The notes beneath the pieces were generated by a model, which saw nothing but the letters and a program-made list of their open reading frames with translations, did no database searches and was not told the origin of the DNA. The position numbers were made by a program, and so were the translations under genes. Shown piece by piece: positions 12,208 to 24,656 of a DNA stretch of 64,000 nt; positions within the stretch are counted from its first letter, which is position 1; the number at the start of each line of letters is the position of its first letter. The stretch lies in assembly GCF_029962835.1 (NCBI RefSeq), contig NC_080588.1, forward strand, positions 61,528,001 to 61,592,000, read 5' to 3'. The DNA is from Magnolia sinica (taxonomy: Eukaryota > Streptophyta > Magnoliopsida > Magnoliales > Magnoliaceae).

Positions 12208-13465
12208 CGGTCAGTCCTTTGAATCCGCGCCCATTGGGATCGAGGAAGAAAAATGCTGTACTATTCGCGCGAACGTGGACTCAACTGGCGAATCGCGGAC
12301 ACGTGCTAACGAACTAAACTCGTGTGAGGGCAGAAGGCGAGATCAAAATGTTCCGGATGGTCCATTCATCAGTAGGCCCCGCGTATAAGTTGAATAGTCC
12401 TAGACTCATTTTGCACCATTTTCAAAATGGTGGTGACTCATCCTCGTCACATGTGGAACGGAAGTAAAGCTATCCAGACCATCCAAAAGGTCCGTCTGAA
12501 TATAATGCTAACATTATCTACTCAGTTCAATTATCTGGTTGAGATCCATCAACGGTTGGGTAAGAGATTTGTGCAGCGTGGATTCCCGTAGAACTATGCC
12601 ATGCATATGGTTTGGACGGTCTGGATTGCCCACTCTGCCTGCCTGTGTCTTGTCCTCCAAGAAAAACTTTGTTACTCTGGCAGAGTGCAGCCTTTGATAA
12701 GCATCCTCTGAAATTTTTTTACGGGCGATAAACAACTAAAATTAAACCGTTTAAACTGCGGTAACGAATTTAAATGAATTACAATGCACTGAATTTAGTT
12801 ACCAAAGTTTTCATATGGAATCCTACATTATATCTAGGGCTAAAAATATCAACCTAACCGCATAATTCAGATGGGCCACACTAAAGGAAATAGTAGGGAG
12901 AGAGATGTCCACCCTTAATTTTTACAGGGCTTGTCACGGTGGTCATAAGAAATTCACTTTAACTATTAGATTTCACAACCTAAATTGGGGCCAAAAAAGG
13001 AACATCCTCCACTCGTGTGGGCCACACCGGGGAGGAAATGGTTTGGAAGGTGTGCATTGTCATTAAATCGATTTCCAATTGTGTAATCCATCTAAATCTA
13101 CGATGGAGCTGAGCTTTGAGCCTTCGGTCTTACAAGGTGTGCAACACATGATGGTCATATTGAATTTCATGTATACATCACCTATGTTTGCAGTAAGGTC
13201 CACTTGTATAAATTAATTAGGTAGCTTATTGAAAACTTTTATAAAAAATAAACTGAGAAATAAATATTTTTTAAATTTCCTTATAAAATAATTCTCCATT
13301 TTCCTAACTTAAGTGTATTGCATTGGGATTTGAATTTGGTATTACCTTTCATATGACGGGATTTGATTGGACAACTGCCTGTTATCAAGATGAACATACA
13401 CAAAGTATATTAAGGTTTGTTTGAAAGTTGTTTGCTTAAGTAGGATCCAATCCAAGTCTACAAGC
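12208..13465. other. Intergenic DNA
   Basis: No convincing gene was found. Short frames near 12514-12735 (minus) lack features of a known protein. Confidence 0.4.
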
Positions 13466-13836
13466 ATGCAAGAGCATGTCTCCTTCTTCCTCGCACTTGG
13501 ATTTCAAGAAGCTTTAGCGATCAGTCCTTTATCCATTTCATCGGAGGCCATGAAAGTATAGCAGCTGTGACAGTCATGGTGTTCATCTTCTGTAAGAGTA
13601 AAATGGGTATTTCGATGACACATCTAAATGACCTTCGAGTAAATCATCTTGTTTTTAATGCAACTTTTTTTTTTTGTCTGGCAGACCTTAAATGCAAGTG
13701 CTGTTTGATCATATATGACAGGATTCTGGTTGCAGCTGCACTAGTTGGCAGGTCATTGAAGTATCTCCATGATAGTGGAAAGTCGGTGCGGAGCCTTGTC
13801 TGCCTGAAACGTTTGCACGAGTACAACTGGCCATAG
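13466..13836 (+). CDS. Candidate last exons of an unknown plus-strand gene
   Basis: This is a weak call. A coding-like stretch at about 13466-13552 (QEHVSFFLALGFQEALAIS) ends at a possible donor (AAA then GTATAG). About 120 bases on, a T-rich tract and CAG acceptor lead into a frame reading ILVAAALVGRSLKYLHDSGK and ending LKRLHEYNWP with a stop at 13836. The composition is protein-like and less AT-rich than the flanks, and several hundred bases of 3'-UTR-like DNA follow. I could not connect the two pieces in one phase, find upstream exons or name the family. It may be a gene relic. Confidence 0.25.
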
Positions 13837-14516
13837 GTAGATCGGTGTTGAGGTATATGTGAAAAACAACATGGCTTATCTGTCTGGCTTGATAAACTAT
13901 AGAAAATGTGGAAGCTAGGCTCAAATGTTGTGATTGTTGGGTTAATCTTTTCTGTAAGGTTAGAGCCTTCGTGTTCTGACATGTTTTTGTGATAGGGGCC
14001 CATGTCTTGGGTCCTTTTAATCTGTTGTTCGATTGCAGTATGGTTAATGAATTATTTATGGAAGCTAGAATACCAGTCTTATGATGGTAGCATACCTGTT
14101 CATTGCGTGTGCTTGGGAAAATGAGAGATCCTGAAGAAAAGGGAGGTTCTAGAATTCATTTCATAAATCATAGATGTATAGATGAATTCTCTTCCACCAT
14201 TCCCGGATTCACGATGGAAGTTATGGTAGAAGTTTGATGCCGGCTGCTGACCCATTCATACGGTGTGGAAAAGCTTCTTTAATGGCTTTGATTATTCATT
14301 GTATTTTCAGAATGTCTCCTGGTGTGCAAATTCTCATTTTGATTATTCATTGTATTGTATTCTTCCTCCTTGTAGTGTACTAGATCCGATATGAAATGAC
14401 GCCCGGAAAAGGAGGCTGGAGATAGTTGACTGTATTGGCCAAGCTAGGAGTGGACCACGTAGAGGATTTTTATTTTATTTTTATGTATTAGGATCATTTT
14501 CAACTTATTGTTGTAA

Positions 14517-14520
<4 letters not shown>

Positions 14521-14569
<49 letters not shown>
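14521..14569. repeat. (TA)n microsatellite
   Basis: About 24 uninterrupted TA units. Confidence 0.9.
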
Positions 14570-14689
14570 CTTGCTAAGTCATACAATTTTTGTTTAATAT
14601 TCATTTTTAATTGTATTGCAAGATTCTTTGGATTTCAAATATTACAAAAATATATGTTCCAACTTCCAATTGGAAAAAAAAAAAAGACT

Positions 14690-14960
14690 GGCTTTTGCCG
14701 GTGGTTAACCACTTCTACGAACTATTCCTAAATAAGGAAGGATTCAAAACCGTTCCTAAGTAAGGAAAAATACCATTCCTAAAACATGTTCGCAAAATCA
14801 GGAATGCTTTAGAACTTCTGAAAAGTCTTTCCCGAAATTTGAAACGGTCCCCAAAAAGGTTTTCAACCATTCCTAATTTTTTGCAACGCGCTATTCAGGA
14901 GAACTGTTCCTTGATTTAGGAACGGTTTTCAACCATTCCTAAACAGCGATTTTGGTGTCG
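14690..14960. repeat. Cluster of ATTCCTAA / AGGAACGGTT motifs
   Basis: At least eight variants of CCATTCCTAA, CGTTCCTAA, GGAACGGTT or ACGGTCCC occur on both strands within 270 bases. Such subterminal motif clusters are usual near the ends of plant DNA transposons of the En/Spm (CACTA) type. No terminal CACTA or transposase is visible, so the class is an inference. Confidence 0.45.
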
Positions 14961-16863
14961 TCTATCCATTAATGAGATGAGGTAGCTTTTTAAAAACCTT
15001 TTTGCAGAAGCTATTGAAATGTAAATTCCATATTCGTTAGATAGTTTTTAGTTTTAATTTATGTAGCTGGACTCCCTCACCATGAAGATCATCATGGAGA
15101 AAATCAGACAAGTCCACTCACTAGGTGGACGAAAGCCGTAAAATAAGTCAAACCATCAGTTGCCCATTTATTTCAATGGTCCAGCCACTGCGAGGAATGG
15201 AAACTCCTGGTTTTTGCATTTTATGGTGGGCCCATTTGTTTACCGAAGGGTCTAAGATTCTTTTGGTTGCTATGCTCAAGCCAAATCCACCCAATTGAAT
15301 TGTAATTGCATTGGGCCATAAGAGCAGTAAGGAGTCAAGTTGGATGTAGTAGGACCTAGTAAATTGGATCATGTAGGATTCAATGCAAGCTTAGGTGGGT
15401 TCCATTTTTTAAACTTAGCAGGATCCATCACTCATTTATATCATGGTCCAAACTTAACTCAAGAAGCGGGTCAAACCAATCGACCTGCGGGGGACTGATG
15501 TATAGTGCTCCTGCTATGTAATTTTTTTTAAAGGTTTGAAAATTCATTCACAAAAGGGGGGCTGTACAGACAGGAACAAACAGGCGACCCGATCGCTCAA
15601 AAAGAGGGCATGGATCTTTCTCTAACTGTACCCAATCCCACCCGATCTAAGAAAATTAAACTCTAAATGGGGCGAGGGATAGAAGACTACCCCTCAAAGA
15701 TCCTCTGCACTTGAGTAAGGCTTTATTGATGGACATTAGCTTCAAGCCATGTCTGAAGCACTTTCTATCTATACCATAGCTTGATCAATGGAAAGTTTCC
15801 TTTAAAAAAAAGAAGAAATTGAGATACTATGGAGTTCATTGCAAATTATATGATGACAACTCATCCATCATTCATGTGTCCTACATGCACATAAATTGGG
15901 ACCTTCTGAATTGCAGGCCAATCGAGGATGAAGAACAAGTCAAAAATCAACTCAGCAGGAACCATCATGTCTCCACCAATAGTGTGACACATATGTATGG
16001 CAATCCAGACTAACCAACTTGTGGGCCCATCATAGATGGAGCATAGCCTAAAACCCAGCTTGATTGGTCAATTTTGACCATTCAATTTCACTTGTTAAAC
16101 TTGAATGGCTTAGCATTTATTTTCATTCATCCATTTCATAGCAAAAAATTAGATCTTGAGCATCACTAAATATTGTTCCAAACTGTTCTCCATCCATTGT
16201 AGGCCCCATTTTTTTTTTTTGAAAGGTTTGGATTCACATACATTTGTGTTGACTTGTTCAATAGATGAGTCCCTGTTCACCCCACTTGATAGTGCACCTC
16301 AACATGCATGCACAAAGCTACTTTACACATATATGCATGCACACGTGCACACACCTCATTCCCAATTCCAAATTGTCCAAGTTGTGGACCCTATTGAAGG
16401 TGGGCCATATTCAAAGGAGGAAAAAACACCTTGAATGGATGATCGTCACCATCCAACTGGTGCCATCTAACGATCCAAATCAACACACAAATAGACATTT
16501 TCTAATTGATCTAATTTTGTTTTTGTCCCCCCTATGTGGTTTTGTTTGAAGTTATTATATACCATATGTACCACTACAGTGTACTAGTCATTGAAAGTCA
16601 AACATCCCGCCATAGATATGAATTGGAAATCGTTAATCTGAATTGGCCACTACCCACCAACAATTTCAACTGTTGGATCGAAGCAAGTAATATGTATCGT
16701 CTTTCTGTTATATGGGTATTTCTTCTGAGGAAAGCTTTATTGCAAATGAAAACCAAATGAAAGATAACAAAAATTATATCCATTAAATAAAAGGAAAAAA
16801 GCTACTGAGCTTATCATATATAATAAAAAGTAAAAATTGCATACATTAAATTATTATATTGCT
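14961..16863. other. Intergenic DNA downstream of IDM1-like copy A
   Basis: This holds scattered low-complexity tracts and a segment at about 15515-15830 resembling a short 5'-truncated retroposon end. No homologue of copy B's last exon was found here by eye. Confidence 0.4.
15515..15830 (-). mobile_element. Possible 5'-truncated LINE end
   Basis: Read on the minus strand, the piece ends TTGTGAATGAATTTTC followed by an A-rich run, as plant L1 3' ends do. No reverse transcriptase frame remains. Confidence 0.3.
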
Positions 16864-19800
16864 TTAAGTTACAGCTCTTGTCAATAGTTTCTGGCACATT
16901 ATAGTGTCATTAAATTCTAAAAATGGGTACTCCAACATTTTGAATCTGTCAAAATTCGTCGCCACAGAAAAACCAAATGATGTATTCCAACACTGTAGAA
17001 GCTTAGCAGTTACAGGCAATAGCAATTTTTGTACCCCCATGTTGGCAAGAATCTGCATAAAAAGCAAGTAGAACTACGTGAGTAAGTCTCCATTGCTACA
17101 TCTGTTCATTGTTTTTGTTGAAGTAATCTCAAACATACATTTCCCGCATGAGCATGCATATACAAACAAGTTAAGGATATTGAATCTTTTTTTTGTTGTA
17201 ATCGAGCAAGATCTGGATTTTTCATCAGGTAGGAATGGCCATGTATGTCCCTTGGCTAAAAATTAGGTCATTGCATTCATTAAATGGGCCACATGTATCT
17301 AATAATGGATGGCTAAACTAACTTAACCAGATGTCTACAATTGATGTACATGTGGCCCACCTGATACTGAACAGAGTGATTTTGGGACAAGAAATTCATA
17401 GACTAGTCATGCTCGTATCTATGTCAATATCCTCAACATTTTCCTCAAACATGCGGATGGATAGATAGAGCTATATTAGTTATGATGCTTCTAATCAATA
17501 GGTTGAATGAGAACAAACAGGAAAATGGAATCCATGTTATTACTGAAAATTATTCACACATGTTTTATATAGAAATATATTATTGAATATCAACACACAA
17601 TATCTAGTTGTGTATCTAAATCAACTGAAAATATTACCTTTTGTAAACTATTCATAAGAAGACGGCACATTCCTTGTCGGCGAGACCTAATACATGTGCC
17701 CACAAGAGGCACTTCTGCTACCTTGTCACTACGGACCCTAGAATAGAAACATGCCAAAAGATTAATCGTGTTTTGTTATACAACAAATAGAAGAGTAAAA
17801 AAAAAGGTAAAAAATTCCACAAGTATTGGTTACTGAGACTTACCTGAACGTTGCCACGGATATCGGTTTCTTCCCTTTCTCCAAGATCATTGTATAGAAA
17901 CCTCGATAGTTCAGATGGGGTACTGCCGATCTACATTAAACAAAAGAGGTGTTGTAATTTATCATGGATAGAAGCAACATCGAACAACACTAAAAAATCC
18001 TGTGATTTTCTTAATCTTCAAAAAAAAAAAAAATCTATATAGTTTTTTAATCTATTGATAGTGCGCTCAAAAAAAAAAAAAAAAAACAACAACAACAACA
18101 ACAACAACAACCAGCCCCATGTGTGCACCAGGTAATTATTCCTTAACCTCAAATACACATAATGCTAAATGATACTGCATGAGATAACTAATTTACAATA
18201 TCATAGGAATATATGAATTGTAAAGATTTTTATTATGTAAAATAGGAAAGTAGGTCTTACTCTTTACTGAAAACAACATCTGTGATAAGGTCTGTCTTGG
18301 TAGCTGGTTGGATAATGCGATCAAAACATTCACGTAGCATAGAACGTGCAGCCCGAAGCTTGCACTTGGTCATGGCTTCAATGATGGAGGATGTATTACG
18401 ATTACGACCATGTTTTTCATTTGACCTCAAAATAGTCCATGATAGACCATCTATGCCTGCTGAATTTGATTTCCCAAGAAGATTTTGGAGATGGAAGAAT
18501 ATCTGTATCACAAGAAGTACATTAGTAGAAATTAATATTACCATAACTAAATAAATAATGCAAGAATATCCTTAAAAAAATAAATACCATATATAAAGTT
18601 ATAAAAAAGATTAACAACTGCGTTTGAAAAAGAAAGAAAATAAAAGGTAGAAATATTCAATGACATATTTATAAAAAAAGTACTAAATGTCTCAATAAAA
18701 ATCATAGAAATGTGTAAATCAATAACTTCATAAAATATAAGCAAATCACAGGATATCATTAATTATGATTGCATATAGATGGACTATTGAAGTGAGCTAG
18801 ACTAATTAATTTAATAAAGCAGAAATAACTGAATTGGAGTTCATGTCTTTCATATTCATACTTTGAAAAAATAAGTTGCAATTATGTTAGTTTCAAGTAT
18901 GTCATAAGATAAACACAATTTAGCCATTTCTTTCAAGTGCATTGAACATTTGTAATTTAATTCAGTTGTGCATTGAAACATAGTGTAAGTGAAACTTGTA
19001 TTAGAAAAAAATATAAAATTTCACATCCCATATGGAAACTTTGATGTACCTCTGAACATTTTTCTCCACAAAACCAATTTCCCTCTGGACAACTTTCAAG
19101 TCCTTCATCGCCTCTTTCTCTCAGACAACCCACATGATCTAAAAAAAATCAAGAAAATATAAGTTTAAAAGATGCCAAATATTTTATTCGACACATATAG
19201 AAGAAAAGAAGATAAGAGAAGAACTCACATCCACGTTCACATTGATCACAAAACAAAATTGTTTTCTCCACAAAAATTTCACCATCATTATTGTATTCAC
19301 CCTCGCCACATAATCCACATCCACAAGATGGGCAGAAATATACACTTTCAGGGAAAACCTGCATGAGCGCCAAACATCAAGTTGAAGGTGATAAACAATC
19401 ATAATTTTCTCTATACTTAGTATTAATATCTGAATTTATGATGCGTTTGGATTTAAAAAATAAAAGAAATAACGAAAATTCAATTCAATAAAGAGAAAAA
19501 AAAACAAAAAACATAACAACATTTCCTAGTATTCATAATGAGGAAGCAACATTTAAATTATAATTGTTTCATTACTTCCTTCCAAGTCCAACTATAAAGG
19601 AATGAAATTGCAATTTTAGAATCTAGCCCCTTAGTATAAATACTAAGTTGATTATAATTCAGCCATATCTCCTATATAAGACTAATTTACTTCAATTCAA
19701 TTCAATAGTGCATCCAAATTCTGCTTGAAGTATAGAGCAAATTTAGGAGACCAAGCCAACTAATTGAACTTAATCTACAACTTGTAGTGGAAATGAGCCA

Positions 19801-21006
19801 TTTGGATGCAATATTATTTAACGTTGAAGCGATTATGTTGCAATTTGTTTCAAATCTGAAGAATTAATTTCTACAAAGCAAGTTTGGGAAAATAGGATTG
19901 TATTGAAAGATGCCATGAGTTTGGGATCTCACCTCTAAACCAATGCAGTTTAAGTGAAACATGCGCAGACATTCACCACCACACACTAGCAATCCATCCC
20001 CACTGTGAAGGCAGATGTGGCATATCCCATTTCCTCTAAAGCATGAGGTGTTATTTTTCGTTTCCTCACACAAATTTCTTGTGAAACCGCAAACAGTTTC
20101 ATCACCCACTGCTTGCTGAATATTGAGGTGGGATCGATATCCTGCGAAGCTTTCATCATTCACACTATCTTCTCTTTGTTGAATTATAGGGTGGTGAGGC
20201 TCATCACTCCCCATTTGCTCATGTAGACATGCTAAGAAGTCTGCCTCATCCTGTATATCACCCTCCATTTGTTGCAGGTTAGTGTGTGGCAGATCATCGC
20301 TCTTCATTTGCTTGTGGGGATCCTGTTCAAAGGCTTTAACTTCCTCATCACGCATTATTTGTATTTGGCACTGCATCAGTGACCTCCCATCTTCCAAGAA
20401 GATACTGGAAGAAGGCCGGTGATTACTACTACCCGCATGAATCTCAAATTTGGAAAGACTATACACATTTTCACAACACAAACATTTGATTCCTTTGCAC
20501 GTGATCAACCCCGATGCCATAACACTGTCATCCTTTTTATTCACGTAAATTGCCTTCTGACCCAACGTCACTACGTTTTTGTCTATCAAAGATGATAGAC
20601 TGATTGTAGGTGTGCGCCAATTCCGCCTTTTTCCTCCTTTCAGCTTGAGAGAATCAACCGAGCAGCTTGATGACCGACCTTGTCTATCGTTTTTTACTAA
20701 CGAAGCATCTGAAGATGAAGGAAAGTTGTTGCATTCAACCTTTCTCTTCTTCAATTGAGGTTCACCACAGTTCATTACTGGTTGTGGACAACTCTTGTTT
20801 TCAATGGCAACATCACTGCAATCCCACTGTCTGTTTTCAATTGTAACATCACTGCAATCCCACCGTCTGTTTTCGACAGCTCCATTTTCTTCAAGAACAA
20901 AATTAAATTGATCCATGAGTGTGAAGGTAGTATCCATAAAGTTCTCGTCGTTGATGAATCCAGCAAGCCATTGATCAAGTGTGTCATCATCTTGTAAAAG
21001 ATTCAT
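16864..21006 (-). CDS. IDM1/ROS4-like PHD-finger GNAT histone acetyltransferase, copy A
   Basis: Coding exons, all with GT-AG borders: 19933-21006, 19229-19358, 19050-19138, 18261-18502, 17844-17930, 17638-17737, 16864-17052, giving 636 aa. Residues about 138-214 are the TPL-binding (Jas-like) domain (GLITCKGIKCLCC, HAGSSNHRP, LEDGRSLMQCQ). Residues 329-370 form a PHD finger (C329, C332, C342, C346, H351, C354, C367, C370); a second Cys4-His-Cys3 finger uses C372, C375, C395, C398, H403, C406, C425, C429. Residues about 432-636 are the GNAT domain, with the acetyl-CoA loop at RRQGMCR (560-566). Known family members act in the nucleus, acetylating histone H3 and opposing DNA hypermethylation; the same activity here is inferred. 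It is shorter than Arabidopsis IDM1 and ends at TAA where copy B splices to another exon. Confidence 0.88.
18068..18112. repeat. Poly(A) and (CAA)n tract in an intron of copy A
   Basis: A run of A followed by about nine CAA units. Confidence 0.9.
19441..19728. mobile_element. Decayed short inverted-repeat element in intron 1 of copy A
   Basis: ATGCGTTTGGATTTA on the left and TAGTGCATCCAAATTCTGC on the right are complementary ends around an AATTCAATTCAAT-rich interior. Copy B has related elements in the corresponding intron (38777-39031 and remains near 39730), so one insertion may predate the gene duplication. Confidence 0.5.
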
Positions 21007-21802
21007 CTTCCTAAAAACATAGAAATCATTTTATGAGAATTACATAAAAACAATTGCATAATTAATTAAGCATGACATATCAGATGTTGTGGTTGGCACA
21101 TTTCTATAGATTATTGTAATTAGCACCACTCATCAGTGGGCCCTACACAACAGATCATTTGTTAAGGGCCCCATCATCATCATCTAAACCTAACTAATGG
21201 GGGATAAATGGAATTCTCATTTGCCCATGATCATCATCATTCATTGTCCCTTGTTCAATGAACGGACGTTCTCTAATCAAAGGATTAGTACTAGTTACGT
21301 AACTGATCTAGTTAATTTGCTAAGCTACACTATCATACACTTGTGGGTCCCATGGTTCAATGGTCTAGATCATCCACCTGATGGGTCCAATCCATGATTG
21401 GAAGTGGCATGGCAGTCCCCATTCTGCATTGAATCTGGACTGTTGGTTAATTTATTTTTAGGCTAAAGATCAAAGCATCATCATGATCTTCCAATCTAAA
21501 AGATTTAAGGTAAATTACCTAACCATGGAGGGGCCCATCATAATCGACGGTTTGATTCACAAATTGCTGGGCCCACCATGATATTTGTATGACATCGAGG
21601 AGCTTGATCCAAAACGTTAGTAGGCCTTGGAAGGCATCAATGCTGTGTATTCCATTGCCACTTTTCCCTGTGGTGGGTCCCACTTGAGTTTTGGAGAAGC
21701 CTGAGTGTTGTGATGGCATCCTACCATGAAATGGCAAAATTGACATATGAATGGTCCATCATGGTGGGCCCGACAGATCTATTTGTTGCACCTGCTTTTA
21801 TG

Positions 21803-22303
21803 TGGAAACGGATTGGCTACTCACCCTGCCACTAGCCAGTGGCTGGTGGCCAGTGCTCTGTGGGCTCCATCATGATGTATTTATTTCATCCATGCCGTCC
21901 ACACATTCTTCCAGATCATTTTGTGGCATGAACCAAAAAATGAGGTTGATCCAAATCTCAAGTGGACCGCACAGTGTTGATTGAATGCTCACCATTAAAA
22001 ACTTCTTAGGGGCCACAAAAGTTTTGGATCAAGATGATATTTTTTTTCCCTTCATCCAAGTCTGTATGACCTAATCAACAGGTTAGATGTTAAATAACCA
22101 TTACAGTGGGCTCTAGGAGGTTTTTAATGGTGGACATTCAATCACTACTGTTTTCTCATGGTGTGGTCCACCGGAGATTTCGATCTACCTCATTTTTGGT
22201 ATTAAGCCCTAAAATTATCTTTCAAAAAGATGGACGGCTTGGATAAAACAGATACATCATGGTGGGATCCACATAGCACCGATCACTAGCCAAACCACTT
22301 CCC
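21803..22303. mobile_element. ~500-bp GGGCCC-family inverted-repeat element
   Basis: The left end GGAAACGGATTGGCTACTC pairs imperfectly with the right end TAGCCAAACCACTTCCC, and the inner GTGCTCTGTGGG pairs with CCACATAGCACC. A related copy is at about 42356-42850. No clear target duplication was seen. Confidence 0.65.
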
Positions 22304-22312
22304 TTCTCGAGA

Positions 22313-22656
22313 AATTTACAACGGTATATCCCACCTTTTACCACCGTCTTTTCTACTCACTCCTGAACTTTACTTCCCAACCTAAACCATTCTATACGGC
22401 TATTTGCGGACGAAAATACCCTTGAATTATCGGTAAGAATTAAAACCGTAGCCAAAGGAAAACAGGAAATTCAACGGATTAGCCATAGGTTTGCATCGCC
22501 GAATTTCATGTTTTCCAATGGCTACGGTTTAATTCGTAGCTATAGGTTGCACGGTGCCCTATGTCCGTACAGAATGGTTTAGTTTGGAAAAGAAAGTTTG
22601 GGATCTACTAGAAAAGACGGTGGGTAAAACGTGGGATTTACAGTCGTAAATTTATC
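22313..22656. mobile_element. 344-bp foldback element
   Basis: Arms of roughly 80 bases are complementary: CCACCGTCTTTTCTA and AAACCATTCTATACGG on the left against their complements on the right (AGAATGGTTTAG, AGAAAAGACGGTGGGT). The centre is also partly self-complementary (AAACCGTAGCCA against TGGCTACGGTTT). It abuts the right end of the preceding element. Confidence 0.75.
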
Positions 22657-23053
22657 CCCCTTCTCTGTCTCATCAACCCAAGAAGGGAGAGGACCCGTTG
22701 TGTTTATATCACCGGGTGAATCACCCTTGTATGGCCCTCATGTCAGAGATCTGGTCCGTTCATCACGTAGTGTACAAAAGGGTCAGAAAATACCCATTCT
22801 ATGAGGAAAATGGACTGTTGGAAGGTGCATATCCAATAGATGTTCAAAGTGGAAATAGTTAACGGTCCAAATTCCAAAAAGAAAAATAATTTTGGCTTTG
22901 TTTACATCCATCACAACAATTTCTACAACCTAAGGAGAGGAACAACGCAATGGAGAATGAATGCAGGAAAGAAGAATTTAAATAAAATAAATTAAAAAAG
23001 ATCAAATTTCTAAAAAGAAAAAGAAAAGTAGGATACCAGAGAGAAATATACAC

Positions 23054-23120
23054 CTGCGGCAGAGAATTTTTATTCTGGAATGTGCTAGGCTGACAGTACT
23101 GGTTTACTTTTTATAACCAT
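23054..23120 (-). promoter_or_regulatory. Promoter and 5' UTR exon of IDM1-like copy A
   Basis: A TATAAAAA box occupies 23108-23115 (minus), with the expected start about 30 bases downstream. A short noncoding exon follows, ending GCCGCAG before a GTGTAT donor (exon end 23054). A CATGCA/CATGCAC motif stands just upstream of the TATA box in both copies. The Mutator-like MITE at 23194 begins about 80 bases upstream of the TATA box. Confidence 0.6.
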
Positions 23121-23193
23121 GCACGTCCAACTCCTTCCAGGAAGTTGTTTTCGTTATATGAAATGACTTAAATACCCTTGATGTGCGTAGGAC

Positions 23194-23724
23194 GGACGCG
23201 ATTAGCTACTGACAGGTTGAGTAGCGAGACTCGGGTCCCACCATGATGTATGTGTTGTATCCACACCGTCCATACATTTGAAGAGATCATTTCACGGCAT
23301 TATATAAAGAATGAGGTAGATCCAAAGCTGTAGTGGACCCCACCACAGAAAATAGTGGAAGAGTGACGGCCACCGTTGAAACCTTCCTAAGGTCAACCGT
23401 GATGTTTATTTGAGATCCAACCTGTTCATAAGTTAAAACAGACATTAGATAAGGGAAAAAAACAAATATCAGCTAGATCGGAGACTTTTGTGGCCCTTTA
23501 AAGGTTTTAATGGTGGGCGTCAGTCTCTCCACTGTTTTCTGTGGGTGGGATCCACTTGAGATTCAGATCGAACTCATTCTTTGGCTCATGCCCTAGAATG
23601 GTCTCTCCAAATAGATGAACGGTGTGGATACAAAACATGTATCATGTTGGGACCCACAGAACTTGGTGACGTCACTTCAGTAGCGAGTATCGCTGCTAAA
23701 CCTGTCAGTTGCTGATCCGCGTCC
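23194..23724. mobile_element. 531-bp Mutator-like MITE in the promoter of copy A
   Basis: The ends GGACGCG and CGCGTCC lead into longer inverted repeats (AGCTACTGACAGGTT against AACCTGTCAGTTGC). The flanks GCGTAGGAC (23185-23193) and GCGTATGAC (23725-23733) are a 9-bp target duplication with one change. The interior carries the shared GTCCCACCATGATGTATG motif. Confidence 0.8.
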
Positions 23725-23733
23725 GCGTATGAC

Positions 23734-24656
23734 ACCCAACGGCATCCAACTGCCGCACCCATCGTCCAGAAACCACCTAATTCTTGTGTGGCCCACGTGA
23801 TGACTGCACCGGACTGATTTTTGGTTCATCTGTTCATCATGATGTGGTAAACCTATTGGACGGTTGGATCTCACACGCGTATCAAGCGGGGCTCCGAGAT
23901 GGATTACTTCATCAATTTCTTTGAAAAATGTGGTAAAAAACCGAAGAAAAAAAAGAATAAAGAAAAAGAAGAAGAAAGAAACCTTGAATTTGGACCATTG
24001 GGACTTTTCATTTTCTAACCGTAGATTCTTCTGGCATAGGTGTGAAGAATGTCCCAGGCCTCTGCCTTGCTAGCCATCCCAGGCAAGAACTAGATCCGTT
24101 GGTCCGTGGGAATTCAAAACTCCGTTTTGAATTTTCACGCCATAAAACGGGGAGAAAGGGTACTTTTTAGTATAAACCCGATCGAACTACTTATCTTTTT
24201 TCATTGGACCTGGAAAAAACCTAAATAATTAAACTAGATCTCTATTTATGTGAGCAAATTCAGAAAGACAAAAATACCCTTAATTTTTTGCTTTACCTTA
24301 ACAGGCATGGATATTTTCATAAAAAACACCTACATCCGTACCCTAAAATTTTACTTTGATGAAATAGTTTTCGGGTGGTGAAAAAAAAAGGCATAATATA
24401 GACTTGTCTACCATGCTAATTTTTTCGAGGAGAAATGCTTTGGTGGTCCCGTGCTCCATGAGAGTTTAATGATCCATAAACACACAAGATTGTACACGTG
24501 GCATGTCTTTATCTTCGGTAAGATGATCTGTACGTACGGTAAAGATCATGTATCTCAATGCATCTCACTCTACATGGATTAATCCCACCAGCTAATAAAC
24601 TCCGCTTGTTTGTTTGGTTTGTTTGAAATTCGGTTGTGCATATATATATATATATA
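23734..24656. other. Intergenic DNA upstream of copy A
   Basis: No gene was recognised. A purine-rich tract lies at about 23936-23982 and a short (TA)n at 24641-24656. Confidence 0.4.

Larger units (their letters stand above)
21011..23053 (-). other. 5' UTR intron of IDM1-like copy A, enlarged by short elements
   Basis: The acceptor is TTTTTAG before GAAGATG; the donor follows GCCGCAG at 23054. The 2,043-bp intron contains a GGGCCC-type fragment (about 21535-21780), an inverted-repeat element at 21803-22303 and a foldback element at 22313-22656. The equivalent intron of copy B is only 614 bp. A GAGGGGCCCATCATAATC block occurs in both copies (about 21536 and 41341), so the introns are homologous. 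Confidence 0.7.
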
